Of a DNA stretch of 64,000 bases, positions 12,701 to 31,645 are shown piece after piece. Positions within the stretch are counted from its first letter, which is position 1; the number at the start of each line of letters is the position of its first letter. A program made the translations under genes and the position numbers. The notes beneath the pieces were generated by a model. That model saw only the letters and a list, made by a program, of their open reading frames with translations. It had not been told where the DNA came from and did no database searches. Source of the DNA: Atherinomorus stipes (Eukaryota; Chordata; Actinopteri; Atheriniformes; Atherinidae); NCBI GenBank assembly GCA_023101725.1, contig JALJCO010003983.1, positions 1 to 64,000 of the forward strand. The letters are read 5' to 3'.

Positions 12701-14126
12701 GAAAAAAGAGACATTTTTACATAGTGAGAGATGCTAAAAGAGGGTCTGTTTCAAAGTTTCAGCACAAAATATGTAATTGATATGGAATACGGACAGAAAA
12801 AGCAATATCACATGTCTAGGTTGTATTTTGCAACGGCAGAAAAATAACTCCAGCCTTTTGGTTGCCAGGCTCGCTGCCAATACGGCAAGGGACCAGCAGC
12901 CTGCAACATGTCCAAGTAATGCAGAGGAGTTCCATAACTGACAGCAAATGTTAGCCACCGTAGAGAGCGAGTTAGCTTACTGATCCAGGAAACAAGTCGC
13001 CGTTTCAGCATTTTGATCCCGTGGAAAATGTTTATGTGTGTCCACTTGATATAGACTTCACCTAAATTTACTCCAGTTTTTGCTCTTTTCAGGTCACTCC
13101 TCTTCAGAGATGAATAACAATATCTCCGGGCTCTGAAGCTGCTGTTTGACTTGCCGACTCCACCAGTTTTCCCAGTACCAGCCTATCTGTGCCCAACAAA
13201 GGCTACTGTTGCCACAGAGAGACTGTATTTGGCAACACGCAATGGCATCCTTTATTGGCTTGTAGATGTAAACATAATGCTGTTGTCGAACCCGTTAAAA
13301 TTGATTTTATATTCATTTCAGGCTGAATGTAATTTTTAAAGGAAATGCTGTACTTTCATTCTGCACCCTTCCAAATGCCTCGCCTATGAGTAAGCATAAC
13401 AAAAATAAACACTTACGGAAAAAGTGAATCTTAAAATTAGATTCAACATAAAATTTATCAGATTGGACACCAGCCTTTTGTGCCATCTAAAACTGGCAAT
13501 CTGTTAGTGACATATAACTGTACATGTCTATGTGCAAAAGAAAATGGAAGATGTTGGAAACACAAATCACTGCAATAGACGTTACTTCAGACGAATTGAA
13601 AAAGAAGGAAAAAATTGGCCCATTCTTGTCTTCTTGTTGTGATTTTCATAGAATTCCTTACACCTGAGGGGAAGCCATTAAAGAGCCATCAGAAGTGGCT
13701 GATGGCTGAAAGCAACATTTGGCTTGAAAGAGGCAGGATAAAAAGTCAGGGCTCACCAAAATTGAAGGATTCAACATCTGCAGGTGATCTGTGACAACTT
13801 CATGGCACATAATGCAGTCCGAACTAAAGTGGTGGACCATCTGATCCAACACTGTTGAAGATATGCTACTTATATGGTAAAAATATAGACGATGGTACAT
13901 GTATGATACAGTACGATTGAAAAAAAAAAAAAAAAAAAAAAACAAACATGATCAAACTAAGGTTAAGGCGAGATTGAAACGGGATGTGAGAAGGCTTTAG
14001 GGATCATTCTGGACTTGAAACCCTCTCTCTTTGATTTCACTTTACTCTGACTCAGTGACAAGAATTGATTCTTTTCTTTCTTATTTCATTCTCTTATTCT
14101 TTTTAAGAACAAATGTGCTCCAATTG
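12700..14126. other. intergenic, probable unclassified repeats
   Basis: A relatively GC-rich block (12830-13270) with CpG and no convincing frame looks like decayed mobile DNA. A 23-base A run lies at 13920-13942. No gene is recognised. Confidence 0.4.
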
Positions 14127-14219
14127 GTGGATGGATGGATGGATGGATGGATGGATGGATGGATGGATGGATGGATGGATGGATGGATGGATGGATGGAT
14201 GGATGGATGGATGGATGGA
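14127..14219. repeat. (TGGA)n microsatellite
   Basis: About 23 uninterrupted copies of GGAT/TGGA. Near-perfect repetition implies high mutability. Any open frame across it is only a repeat peptide. Confidence 0.97.
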
Positions 14220-14344
14220 ACACATACATGTGTAAATACATGTGATATTGTTAGCATGTTCAATTTTTCTGAAACAGACCATGTAGGTCAATATATTTTT
14301 CTTTCTTTTTTTATTGTATTTGCAAAATTGTAATAGCTTTGGCA

Positions 14345-14402
14345 ATATTGTAAATCTACATTTACACCAATAAAGCTTATTGAATTGAAATTGAATTCTG
14401 AG
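14345..14402 (+). mobile_element. LINE 3'-tail-like fragment
   Basis: CAATAAAGCTTATTGAATTG with degenerate TTGAA repeats is typical of the 3' tails of L2-type elements in fish. It sits between a microsatellite and the L2 copy on the other strand. Only the tail is present. Confidence 0.35.
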
Positions 14403-14444
14403 TGGGTCAAAATCACAAAAAAATGCCTTTTCCTCTTATTAGGA

Positions 14445-16795
14445 GAAAAGGCAAGGCAAGTTTATTTGTATAGCACATTTCATGTACAGAACAATTTAAA
14501 GTGCTTTACTTTAAACATTGTAAGCATTACAGTGGGGTGCAAAAGGGAAGAAAAAAATTAAGAATAAAAAATTAGAAGTATGGTTCAAAATTAAAAACAT
14601 TAAAGACATTTAAGATTAAAAAGAGAATATAGAGACGTGCGGATTTTAACTTTTAAATAAAATATATGTAAATGCAGCTGAGAACAGGTGGGTCTTCAAC
14701 CTGGATTTAGATAAACTAAGTGTTTTAGCTGATCTGAGACTCTCTGGGAGTTTTTTCCAGACATGTTGAGCATAGAAGCTGAACACAGCTTCTCCATGCC
14801 TGGTTCTGACTCTGGGAACTGATAAAAGGCCAGATCCAGATGACCTGAGGGGTCTAGTAGGTTCATACTGGGTCAAGAGGTCACTGATGTATTTTGGGCC
14901 TAAACCATTCAGAGCTTTATAGACCAACAGCAGAACTAAAGTCTATACTCTGATGGACTGGCAGCCAGTGTAAAGACCTCAGAACTGGGCTGATGTGGTC
15001 CACTTTTCTGGTCTTAGTAAGAACTCGGGCAGCAGAATTCTGAATGAGCTGCAGCTGTTTAACTGATTTTTTAGGTAAAGACGCTGCTACAGTAATCAAG
15101 CCGACTGAAGATGAATGCATGGACTAGTTTTTCCAGATTTTCCTGAGACATCAGATCTTTTATCCTTGAGATGTTCTTCAGGTGATAGTAGGCTGATTTT
15201 GTAATTGTTTTGATGTGTTTTTCGAAGTTTAGGTCTGAGTCCATTACTACACCCAGATTTCTGGCGTGATTGGTGGTTTTTAGGTGTATGGACTGAAGTT
15301 CTGTGACAACCTGCTGTCGTTTCTCCTTGGTTCCAAAAACAATCACCTCAGTTTTGTTTTTGTTCAGCTGAAGAAAGTTGAGACACATCCAGTCATTAAT
15401 CTCCTCAATACATTTACCAAGAGCCTGTACAGGGCCCTGGTCTGCTGGTGACACTGTAATATATAGCTGTGTGTCATCTGCGTAGCTATGGTAACTAATG
15501 TCGTTGTTCTTTATAACCTGGGCCAGTGGGAGCATGTAGATGTTAAACAGAAGAGGCCTCATGATAGAGCCCTGTGGAACTCCACAGGTCATTTTTGTCC
15601 GCTCAGATGTAAAATTACCTACTGACAAAAAGTACTTCCTCTTCTCCAAGTACCTTTTGAATCAGTTTAGTACAGAACTAGAGAGACCCACCCACTTCTC
15701 CAATCGTTGGAGTAATATAATGTGGTCAACTGTATCAAATGCAGCACTGAGATCCAGTATAACCAACACTGACATTTTTCCAGCATCAGTGTTCAGACAT
15801 GCATCATTCATGACTTTGGTCAGACCAGTCTCAGTGCTGTGGTGCTGTCTAGAACCTGACTGGAAGACATCATAACAGTTGTTATCTCTTAAAAAGTCAT
15901 TTAGCTGGTGAAAAACTGCTTTTTCGATGATCTTACTTAAAAATGGAAGATTGGAGATTGGCCTGTAGCTGCTCATCTATGACTTATCTAGATTATCCTT
16001 TTTTAGCAGAGGTTTGATCACAGCTATTTTCAGTGACTCTGGGAAAACACCTGACGTTAAAGAGGAGTTCACAATTTGAAGCAGATCTGACTCCAAAGTC
16101 TTTGAGATCTTTTTTAAAAAACCAGTGGGCAGGATGTCCAAACAGCAAGAGGAGGAGTTCAGTTGATGCAAGATGTCCTCCAGTTCTTTGTTAGAAATGG
16201 GATAAAACTGTGTCATGGTGTTTAGACTTGTGTGACAGTGTGGTCCTGTCACTATGCCTCCGACTGATCATGTGCCCTGGCTACTTGGCCACAGGGATGT
16301 CCCTTTGGCTGAATGGTCAGCGCTCATGGCTTTCACCCGGGAGTCTGGGGTTCAAAGCCCGCCCGGGCCCTCTGTTGCGTACCTTGCCACATTCTGGCGT
16401 TGTCGGCAGGATCCATGTGCAATGCTGGTAAACGGTCCATGGATTCATAATTGGTGGCAGCCTGCGTGGAGCACGAGGGCGTGCTTGCGAAAAGAGGGGG
16501 AGAGATGTGACAGTGTGGTCCTGTCACTATGCCTCCGACTGATCATGTGCCCTGGCTACTTGGCCACAGGGATGTCCCTTTGGCTGAATGGTCAGCGCTC
16601 ATGGCTTTCACCCGGGAGTCTGGGGTTCAAAGCCCGCCCGGGCCCTCTGTTGCGTACCTTGCCACACTTGGTAGACACAGTACAAGACCTAAACCTGCTG
16701 TTATTGAACCAACGGCTTGTCTAATTATTTGGTTTTTGTTTGTGAAGAATTTGGCAAAGTCATCATTAAAGTAATTGCTCAGCAGCAACACAGTT
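14445..16795 (-). mobile_element. L2-type LINE, broken, interrupted by the TRIM at 16231-16666
   Basis: Minus-strand reading shows a reverse-transcriptase region. It includes YRPISNLPFLSKIIEK (near 15965-15915), FQSGSRQHHSTETGL, LDLSAAFDTVDH, GVPQGS and the catalytic YADDTQLYI (near 15490-15465). A C-terminal block VYKALNGLGPKYISDLL follows near 14925-14870. The RT part is one frame but has an in-frame TAG (15977-15979) and TGA (15662-15664). Frame changes follow near 15110 and 14925, so no full protein can be made. The 3' end near 14445-14520 has the usual AAATAAACTTG tail. Sequence right of the TRIM (16667 to about 16795) continues the L2 frame (for example DDFAKFFTNK), so the LINE was split by the later insertion. 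The endonuclease part is missing. Confidence 0.85.
16231..16666. mobile_element. complete miniature LTR retrotransposon (TRIM) with tRNA-like LTRs
   Basis: Two identical 161-bp direct repeats, 16231-16391 and 16506-16666, begin TGTGACA and end TGCCACA. Between them lie 114 bases with no coding capacity. Three bases inside the left repeat is TGGCGTTGTCGGCAGGAT (16395-16412), a primer-binding-site-like stretch. It matches, with one mismatch, the complement of the 3' end of a vertebrate tRNA-Ser as I recall it. A 17-base purine run (16489-16505) abuts the right repeat. CTTG flanks both ends (16227-16230 and 16667-16670) as target duplication. Each repeat holds an A-box-like TGGCTGAATGGTCAG (16306-16320) and a B box GGTTCAAAGCC (16349-16359), as in a tRNA. 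Identical repeats mean a recent insertion. The LTR order runs left to right on the plus strand. It sits inside an L2 element. Confidence 0.85.
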
Positions 16796-19700
16796 GTTCA
16801 CGTTTTATAACCTTCAAGTGCTCATATGAGAGCACGCACTTAAAAAGGCTTAACTCTCATCCTCTGGTCTCTATCCACTGAGGCGGGGCAGAGTGTTGTG
16901 TACTTGGCCTTAGCCTCATGGGAGTGATCTGTCCTCTTGAACCACACCAAAAAAACGCCAGCGTTTATTAAAGCCTTGGTCTTGTTTACAGTTCCCCTCT
17001 TTAACTTGTCTGCTTAAAAAGTGGTTTTCCAAGAGAGGAAAGGAAGGAGACAAACTGTTCTTTGAGGGAGTGCTAGAAAAGAAATACAAGTTGTTCAACT
17101 TTGAGTTTTCATGAAATGGAGAGGATAAAATGTTGGTGCTTCTGATCAGCTGCAGGAGAGATTACCCCCACTTCAACATTAGTTAATCCCTGGTAAAAGC
17201 CCAACACAGCAGCTGACTATTTACTGTTTGCACATTCAACGTCAACAATCATTCAATTTAATGAGACGAAAGCATAGCTGGAACCCATCTTATCTTTATA
17301 AAGCAAGAGAAAGAACAAAAACTGGTTCAGACTTGTGTGACACAGAAGTTCTCAGGAGAGGGGGGCTGTCTGTTATCACAATTCCCAAAAGATAACATTG
17401 TGACGCTGTCGCAGCTCCATATGACTTCTCAGCTGGGCTGCTTTGGTCTGAGTCTGTAATCTTAGTGAGACATCTCCTGGCATTTCCAAAAGAATATGTC
17501 TAAAAATGTCTCCATTATATCGACGGGCTAGAATGAAAACTGTATGATGATTCAGCACTTTGAGTACACAGTGAGAACGACATGCTCACATAAACAGAGA
17601 CAAGTCTCAGAATATCTGACTAAGCCTTTCAGAGTTCATCCTTTGTTGAGTCACTGCTCTGTCTCTGCAGGGAAAGCAGTTAATGAGCCTTGGAAAATAA
17701 AGAATTTTAAGGAAACTGATGGGCAACAGCAAAATGTGCAGACCATACTACCAAGCCTGTTCAGAAAAGAAAGCTTTAAAACATGGGAAAAAAAATCGAT
17801 TAAAAGCATTAAACATGTTGTTTCTGAGGTTCTTAGGATTTGTCAAGTATTTCTATTTATTTCTTGAAGTAAGGTAAAAAAAAAAAATAATAATAATAAA
17901 CTAAACCAAGTTATATCAACATTTCTTGTCAGTGTTGGAATACAGTTCGTAAAAGTATAAATATGGACCTCATGGTGGCCATTAGTTCATCAACAGGGCA
18001 CCATGAATGTGTGTATTGAATATTATCTTAGACTATCTGACAAATAATAAGTGAAGATTTAACTACAGAAAAACTATATCACAAGGTCACCAAAGCATTG
18101 CCATTTAGTCGCCTCAGTGAATTCACTAAAATATCCTTGAATTTTATCCAGACATTTCACTTCCATCAGTGTGCATTACTCAATAGTGTGTAGTGAAGCT
18201 TACCGTATAAAATTCTGCAGATAATTTAAACTGTAGCATCTGCATCATTATTTGGAAAAGTAAACAATTATTGATGATCCTTTAATGCTTTCACAGAGTC
18301 TAAGGACCATACTACAGCCTTTTCACATGTAACTGGATAGTTTTACTTATACTGAGACAAAGTGTCTGCAAAGTCAATGCAAGTTGAGAATTGTTGCAAA
18401 CTGCTGATGTACGATTCAGGATAACTATTTTATAGTAATTTTTTCGATGCATTTATTAGTTTACATATGCATTTCAAAAGAAGCATCTAAACAGTGCTGC
18501 AAAATCCGCTTTTTAATGCATTGCAGTGCACTGCAGTGTTAATCTCTACATAAAGCAGCTGTGTGAACATCCATCCAGTTAATACAAATCTTTATCTTCT
18601 GGGATTCTAAAACTATTCTTCGACACATGGGTTATAAATTTGCTGTATGGAATTTTGCAAGGTCTGACTCCTCTCCACATGGCCTTAGGGAAGGTGTTTT
18701 ATTTCACAGTGCTGAATTTTCTCATTTTTCAAACTGTCCTCATGGGGAAGCCAATTTCCTCCTGAGAAGGTTGCAGCAGTTCTGGTCAGGAACAGATATT
18801 ATGAAACCTGAAGCCCCCTAAGGAGGGGAATGTCTGTCCTAACTGTCTAGTTAGTATATACTGGAGAGAAGAGGAGGAACATATGCTCCATGTTCTTGTT
18901 GGAAATGAGCTGAATCTCTGGCTGAGATCCTGTGAACTCAGAGACTTTCTTTTTTTGTTCCCTACAAATGGTAATAAAGTAAGAGTGAAACTGGCTGTTA
19001 GGCTTCATTCCCAGTATGACAGCATAAATTCTCTCTGCAGCAAACTGGTGGATAAGGTGTGGTTGATAATCTGTACTCATGTTTCTTCTACTCCACATTT
19101 TAGGAGAAATTATTGTTCTGTTTACTTCCCTACATTTACCTGTCAAATTAAGAGATTTTGCAAGAACCCAAATAAAACTTTACTTGTGTTTTATTGTATT
19201 ATACTCACATTGTTTGTGCAGTTCTCTTTTTAGTTCAAATACCAGATGTAAGGATTATTACACATTTCACTGGAGATTTTTTCCATAGTCTGCAATTTGC
19301 ACACTTCCTCTCCATACTGATAACTCACACCCGGGCGTCTGTCTACTGTGCATTACATTTGCAAACTTCAGCATAATTTAAAAACAGATGTCTTACTGAA
19401 ATTTAAAAACAGAAAAGGCCATCATTACTCATATTCTTTCTTTATGCAATGTGACAAAAAAAATAAAAAGTTGACATTCATAGTCAGCAGCACAATGTCT
19501 CAATGCACTGCAGTGATTTTCAAAGGGAGAACCAACAGTTAAAAGGACCCCATGAGGATAATAAAGGTTTTCAATTTGCAAAGCAAGAGTTGTTGACCTG
19601 TAAAATGTATGTCTTTCCACTATTACAAGCTTTGCAATAAAAAAAAAAAAGAATATCCCAAATACTGTACACTGGGATTATGTGGACATTTCCATAAGGA

Positions 19701-20100
19701 CTTGGATAGAGACATTTAGCATTCATTAATCATAAATCTTAATTAAGGGGTAGATTAAGCCATTGTAAGTTTTTGAATACTTGAATTCTTTCCTGTTTGG
19801 AAATCCATGACAGAAACTGTATTTTTGTATGCGTTGGTATATATGAGTTGCAGATCTTGGAAACGACTTCATGATTCTAGTTGAAGTTTAACTATTTTTC
19901 GACCCTGTAATGAGTAACTTTTTCACCATCTAGTGGTCAGTACGAGTATTACATCAAAGAAGAAAGGCAGGGGTTCTGCTTATGTGTCATGCTGTGTACT
20001 GTTAATACATTTACATTTGCACAAAAAAACTAAATAGAGAATTCTAAAATACAGCATTAAAAAGGTTCTGAAGAAAGTAAATGTAGACACCAATAATAAA
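16796..20100. other. intergenic, no gene recognised
   Basis: AT-rich sequence with short random frames only. It runs up to the predicted 3' end of psmd14. Confidence 0.55.
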
Positions 20101-20133
20101 GCACATGATACATGCATACATTTGATACATACA

Positions 20134-20139
20134 TTTATT
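20134..20139 (-). terminator. psmd14: psmd14 polyadenylation signal AATAAA
   Basis: AATAAA on the minus strand, about 33 bases after the psmd14 stop codon. If used, the 3' UTR would be only about 50-60 bases. The next bases are A/T-rich. Longer 3' ends farther left cannot be excluded. Confidence 0.5.
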
Positions 20140-20172
20140 TTATATAAAAGAAGAGTTTTACACACAGTGCCA

Positions 20173-27123
<6,951 letters not shown>

Positions 27124-27925
27124 ATTGAGATCTATAAATGTAAATAAAAATGTAAAAGATCACCACACACATAAATACTTGTCATTAAACTTTCAGCTCT
27201 AGCAGCAGACTATAATAAACTAAGCAAACATAGATTCACAGTACGGACTTCAACATTTAGATTGCAAACAGAAAAGATTAAAGGACTGGCGCAAGCAGGG
27301 GGAAATTAGGCTTACCATATAAAATGCAAGTGTTTGCTTTCTTATATATATATATACACCATAAGGATTCATCTCTTCGTGTTAAGCATGACAGTTTATT
27401 ATTTCAGTATCTGTCAAAAAAAGATACCTACGACAAGGTTCGCAAGTATCGTGTGGATTTGCTGTGGTTCTGTCTACAGATTTCATGCAGCCTTCAATTA
27501 GGTAGGAATCAATGCAACATGCCCGAAAATACATTTTGAATATTAAGTGTATCTTTATAACCATTAAAATTGGATGCATTCGGGAACTAAAACAACAACC
27601 GACTGGATGCTAACACTATAGCTATTTTTCCCAGCGTCACGCACGTAAACATGTTATTTGAAATAAAATAAATAGGGCGAAAATTAATTCTAAATCGGAC
27701 TACCGTTTAAAAAATGTTGCCAGAAACAAATGGTAGTTTATTAATGCAAAGCATTAAAATTGATCGACTCATAGAAACATGCGTAATGTTGCCGTTAGCT
27801 AGCTCATGCTAACTTAGCCTACCTCGCCTGGAACAAGACGATGAACATTTAAGAACAATCATTTATCTTTTCTGAGGGTGTTAAACAGAACACACAGGTT
27901 ATTTTAAAGTTTTTAATCTGTTTAC

Positions 27926-28140
27926 CTGCTGTCAAATTTGTTGTGTGATTAGGTGAGAGAGCCCTCCTGCGTGAAGTCGAATCAAACCAGCAGCCTACAA
28001 TGAATCAGCCAGAATTATCTATTTTTTCTTTTCTTTTTTTTTTCTAAAATAACTACTTCCGTCGCACAGATGAGGTATGTATGACGTTGTAGGATACGCC
28101 CCTCCCCCTCCTCACTCCCGCTAGTAACTGCAGATTCTCG
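27926..28140 (-). promoter_or_regulatory. psmd14: psmd14 5' non-coding exon and promoter region (predicted)
   Basis: The ATG exon has a good acceptor just upstream (rc of 27132-27133), so an upstream non-coding exon is needed. A good minus-strand donor, GCAG followed by GTAAAC, lies with the exon ending at 27926. Upstream of it, 28040-28140 is richer in GC and CpG than its surroundings, as expected for a housekeeping promoter. The transcription start is not defined by sequence alone. A second possible donor (GCGAG followed by GTAGGC, near 27832) is an alternative. Confidence 0.45.
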
Positions 28141-28348
28141 ACACTAGGGTTCACCACAATCAATATATTTCAGACTGCAGCTGATTTTTGAGGTTCACCA
28201 TTAGTGGGGTTATATTATTAAGCACAAAAATTGGGATATTTCTAGAGTGAAACGCTGTACGTTTTGCTAAGCTACATTTATCAGGTGCATTTACTTACTT
28301 TGGCCTACTTCACATACATCTAGACAAAATGCATTGTGGGTAGGGTTA

Positions 28349-28369
28349 GTATTGGGGGGGGGGGGGGGG
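28349..28369. repeat. poly(G) run
   Basis: About 20 consecutive G bases upstream of psmd14; a possible G-quadruplex and error-prone site. Confidence 0.9.
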
Positions 28370-28767
28370 CAGCATTGCATGACATTTATCAAATAGTAAA
28401 GAAAACGGGTGCTAAAACGTGTTGACTAACAACCGATTAATTAGGAAATTTTTTTAATAATTATATGAGTTATTTGTCTTATAAAGCAAGAATAGAGCAG
28501 TTAATCTTTTTTGAGGTGCAGATGAAGAAAAAGATCAGTCAGATGCTTTTTCTTTTATATATACATATATGGATATGGTATATATTCATATACCTAGAGA
28601 TTTGTGGGACAAGTAAACACTGTAAAGGCGTTATTTTTAGCTTTTTGACAACTTTCAACAAATATGAAACTGAGAAAAAAAATGGCAGCTCCCTGTGATA
28701 TCTCTGGGGTTATCGCTGCTTTTTGCCCAGTGGCTGGGATAGGATGCAACTATAGGATGGACTGGGT

Positions 28768-28791
28768 GTGGATGGATGGATGGATGGATGT
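28768..28791. repeat. short (TGGA)n tract
   Basis: Six TGGA units in the psmd14-rbms1 interval. Confidence 0.8.
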
Positions 28792-29204
28792 TTTTACCTA
28801 CATGTATTTAAGTTGCTCTTTCATTGCTTAACGTTTTCATGGTGTCATGCTATGTTGTACTGGCCCTTGTGCAGAGCCTTTGAGTTTATCTTGTATTGCT
28901 TTATTATTACTAAAACAGCTAATAATTTTCCAGCTAATAATACTGAGCGTACTCTTTTTCAGCTGACATTCATTATTTAAGTATATTTGTGGAGGTTCAG
29001 TGACTCTACACACATCCTACAATGTTAAGATGTCTTGTAGGCCAGACAAATACAGCAAAATGACCCCAATCGTTCTTATCTTTTTAAAAAAAATACCTTT
29101 TATTTTTATTTATAGGAATTATTAGTAATGATCCATTCTAACTCATTATCAGATGTCACTGCTTTTGTGATCCCAAAATCAGTGCGGGCGCATTTATGCT
29201 ACAT

Positions 29205-29457
29205 TATGGGGACCATTTTCCATATTTTACCATCACTGTGAGGACGTTTTGCCTTCGTGGGGACATTTCCCGGTCCCCACTGGTCCAAACCCCGTTTTGA
29301 GGGTCAAAATTAGGTTTTAGAGATTAAGTTACAATTAGGTTTTGGTTAGGATTAGGGCAAGGGTTAGGTTTACGCAATCAGTTATGGCGTTTGGTTTAGG
29401 GTATGGGCTAGGGAATGCATTATGTCAATTGATGTACCCCACGGGGATAGAAAACCA

Positions 29458-29458
<1 letters not shown>
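29205..29458. repeat. fish interspersed repeat with GGGGACC ends
   Basis: A non-coding unit with ATGGGGACCATTTTCC near the left end and CCCCACGGGGATAG near the right. Between them are several TTAGG-like phrases (GGATTAGGGCAAGGGTTAGG). I recognise this as a repeat type common in fish introns but cannot name the family. A (GT)n tract follows directly. Confidence 0.5.

Positions 29459-29496
<38 letters not shown>
29459..29496. repeat. (GT)n microsatellite
   Basis: About 18 GT units next to the interspersed repeat at 29205-29458. Confidence 0.95.
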
Positions 29497-29499
<3 letters not shown>

Positions 29500-31486
29500 A
29501 ATAGATAATATATAATTGTTTTATTTTCTGGTCATGGCTTCATTTTTGCATTTTTAGCATTTCTGAATTGATGCTCAAGTTTCTAATTTAGTAAGTAGGT
29601 AATTTAATCACCATTTTCTAATCTAATTGAATGTAACAAACATTTTTTCCCTCTGGAGCACACAGCAGTGTCATCCTGATATAAAATAACAGTGATTTAC
29701 TGAACAGCATTATTATTTCAACAACTTAAAAGAAGAGAAAACCTCTTTATAATTTATGTGGTTTCTCATATGTCAAGCAAGCATTTCATTATTCCCAGAG
29801 GAGCCAGAAACTCTAGCAAACCACACAACGTTGCCGAAAATGCTCCCCTGTTCGACTTCACATATTCTTGCTAGAAAGTTGCCAGTTCTGCAGAACTTGT
29901 GGCGTCTCACCCAGCAGTGACCACACTGTGGTGCCCGGTAGGTCAGCTGGCATTCTGAGGTCACCAAAGGGAATTTCAGCTTCCCTAATTCTTTAGTTGA
30001 TGTAGACAGAGCAGATAATCATCTACATTCCTCAGTTCCCCCTCTTCAAAGCCACAGGACCCCCAACTATCTCAACACAATTCAACACACTTAGCATTCT
30101 TAGCCAGGAGATGCTGTCTTATAATGGGCTGACATAGTTTATTTGACCTTTGAGGTCCAGAGTTAATTCTTCCGTGATGTATAAAGATCAGTTATGTTGT
30201 CAAGGAAGTCATGTGCTTTTAGCCTCGTTCAAATTCTGTTGTTGTTTTTTTTAATTGTCATAGTATGAGTCTAATAATGCTTTGGCAAAAAATACTTTAG
30301 CTTTTAAAGGAGTTTGTGTAAGTAATAACTTAATTAAAATCAATAAAATACAAAACAAAGACTACCATTAATTTTCCAAAAGGTTTACTGTTTGCTGAGT
30401 CATGGTTGTTGATGGAATTCAGCTCAGAGCAGAGAAAAATAATTTATAAAGCTTTTTGATGAATTACTGTGGCAAACAATGAATACAAAGACAAATGAGC
30501 CGGAGTATGTGGATAAGCTGACCTATTGGATAATTCAAACACAGCTTCAAACACAGCTTTGATTTTTGAAAAATAGCAATTTGATATCAAATCTCTTCTA
30601 TCATCTATAATTATCCTAGTTTATGAATCAATAACTACCTAACTGGATAGCAACAAGGACAGGAAGCCATCAGCAACTGATTATTCAGATAGCAATGATT
30701 GGACTTGTCGAGCTCCACATCAGAAGTTACCAGAAACATGAAACCAGCATGAAACCTTAATCCTGCTGGCAGAGGAAATAAGGGGAGAGAAATCTGATGC
30801 TTTAAGAGCCTCCCTGTGCCCTGATGGGATTTGGATTTTAGTGTTGCTTTATAAATCTCCAGCAGGAACCTGCAGCAGGATGGCTGCTAGTGGGAAACAC
30901 TGCTTTGAACCCTTAAATGTTTCTAAGTTAATATAAAATGAGTAAAGATTACAGAGAAAGGTTAATGTGCACCACAAAGGCTAGTCAAAGCTGAAAACTT
31001 GTTTCTACATATCAATCTATATAATTTCCCTGCCACATTTCTATTAATCGTTACTCTTGATCTGTTTGAATAAACACACCATTCATAGGGGGAAAGCAAA
31101 CTATGTAGTATGATGCAAAACTTTGGTGGTTTTGTTGCTCATCTTTCCCCTTTTTGCAATCATTCTCTCTCAGCTTTGTATATATTTGCAGATATAAACC
31201 TAGAACTTTTTAATCACACCATCCTGTTTTTCCTTTCTTTTCTAAATTTAAATGTAACTGTTACATGAATAATAGCTGAAGATCACAAAGATACACTTAA
31301 TATTTGTGACATAAAGGGTAAAGAAGGACATTATGTCGCAATTCTTTTTTCTTAAACAGAATAAGATGAGAGCCATCCATCCTGTAGTCCCTGTAGTTTC
31401 ACATACATTTTTCTGTATCCTCTTGTTTCACTTCTGTGTTGAAGTGAGACTCGGGACTTGAAAATATTGTAGGTGATCTGAGCATG

Positions 31487-31645
31487 TGTGGCAAGGTACC
31501 CAACAGAGGGCTGGGGTGGAATTTGATCCCCAGACTCCCAGGTGAGTCGTGCATGCTAACCATTCAGCCAAAGGATCATCCCTGTGGTCAAGTAGCCAGG
31601 GTGCATGATCAACCGGAGGCATAGTGACAGGACCCCACTGTTACA
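31487..31645 (-). mobile_element. solo LTR of the same tRNA-like TRIM family
   Basis: On the minus strand this 159-bp unit begins TGTAACAGTGGGG and ends CCTTGCCACA. It aligns end to end with the LTRs at 16231-16666, with clear divergence. CATG flanks both sides (31483-31486 and 31646-31649) as a 4-bp target duplication. No internal region or second LTR is next to it, as expected after LTR-LTR recombination. The A-box-like part is kept; the B box is degraded to GGATCAAATTCC. Confidence 0.8.

Noticed and set aside
14127..14219. CRISPR-like regular repeat
   Set aside because: It is a 4-base microsatellite with no spacers, in a vertebrate genome.
14081..14345. Open frames of 60-100 codons on both strands
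   Set aside because: They are translations of the (TGGA)n microsatellite (repeating WMDG or PSIH).
16306..16360. tRNA gene or simple tRNA-derived SINE
   Set aside because: A and B boxes are present, but the acceptor stem does not pair as a tRNA. The unit is repeated exactly as the two ends of a larger element with LTR features, and a solo copy has a 4-bp duplication.
29773..29967. Minus-strand 64-codon frame with several Cys as a possible tank zinc-finger exon
   Set aside because: The residues and spacing do not resemble TANK and no other exon accompanies it.
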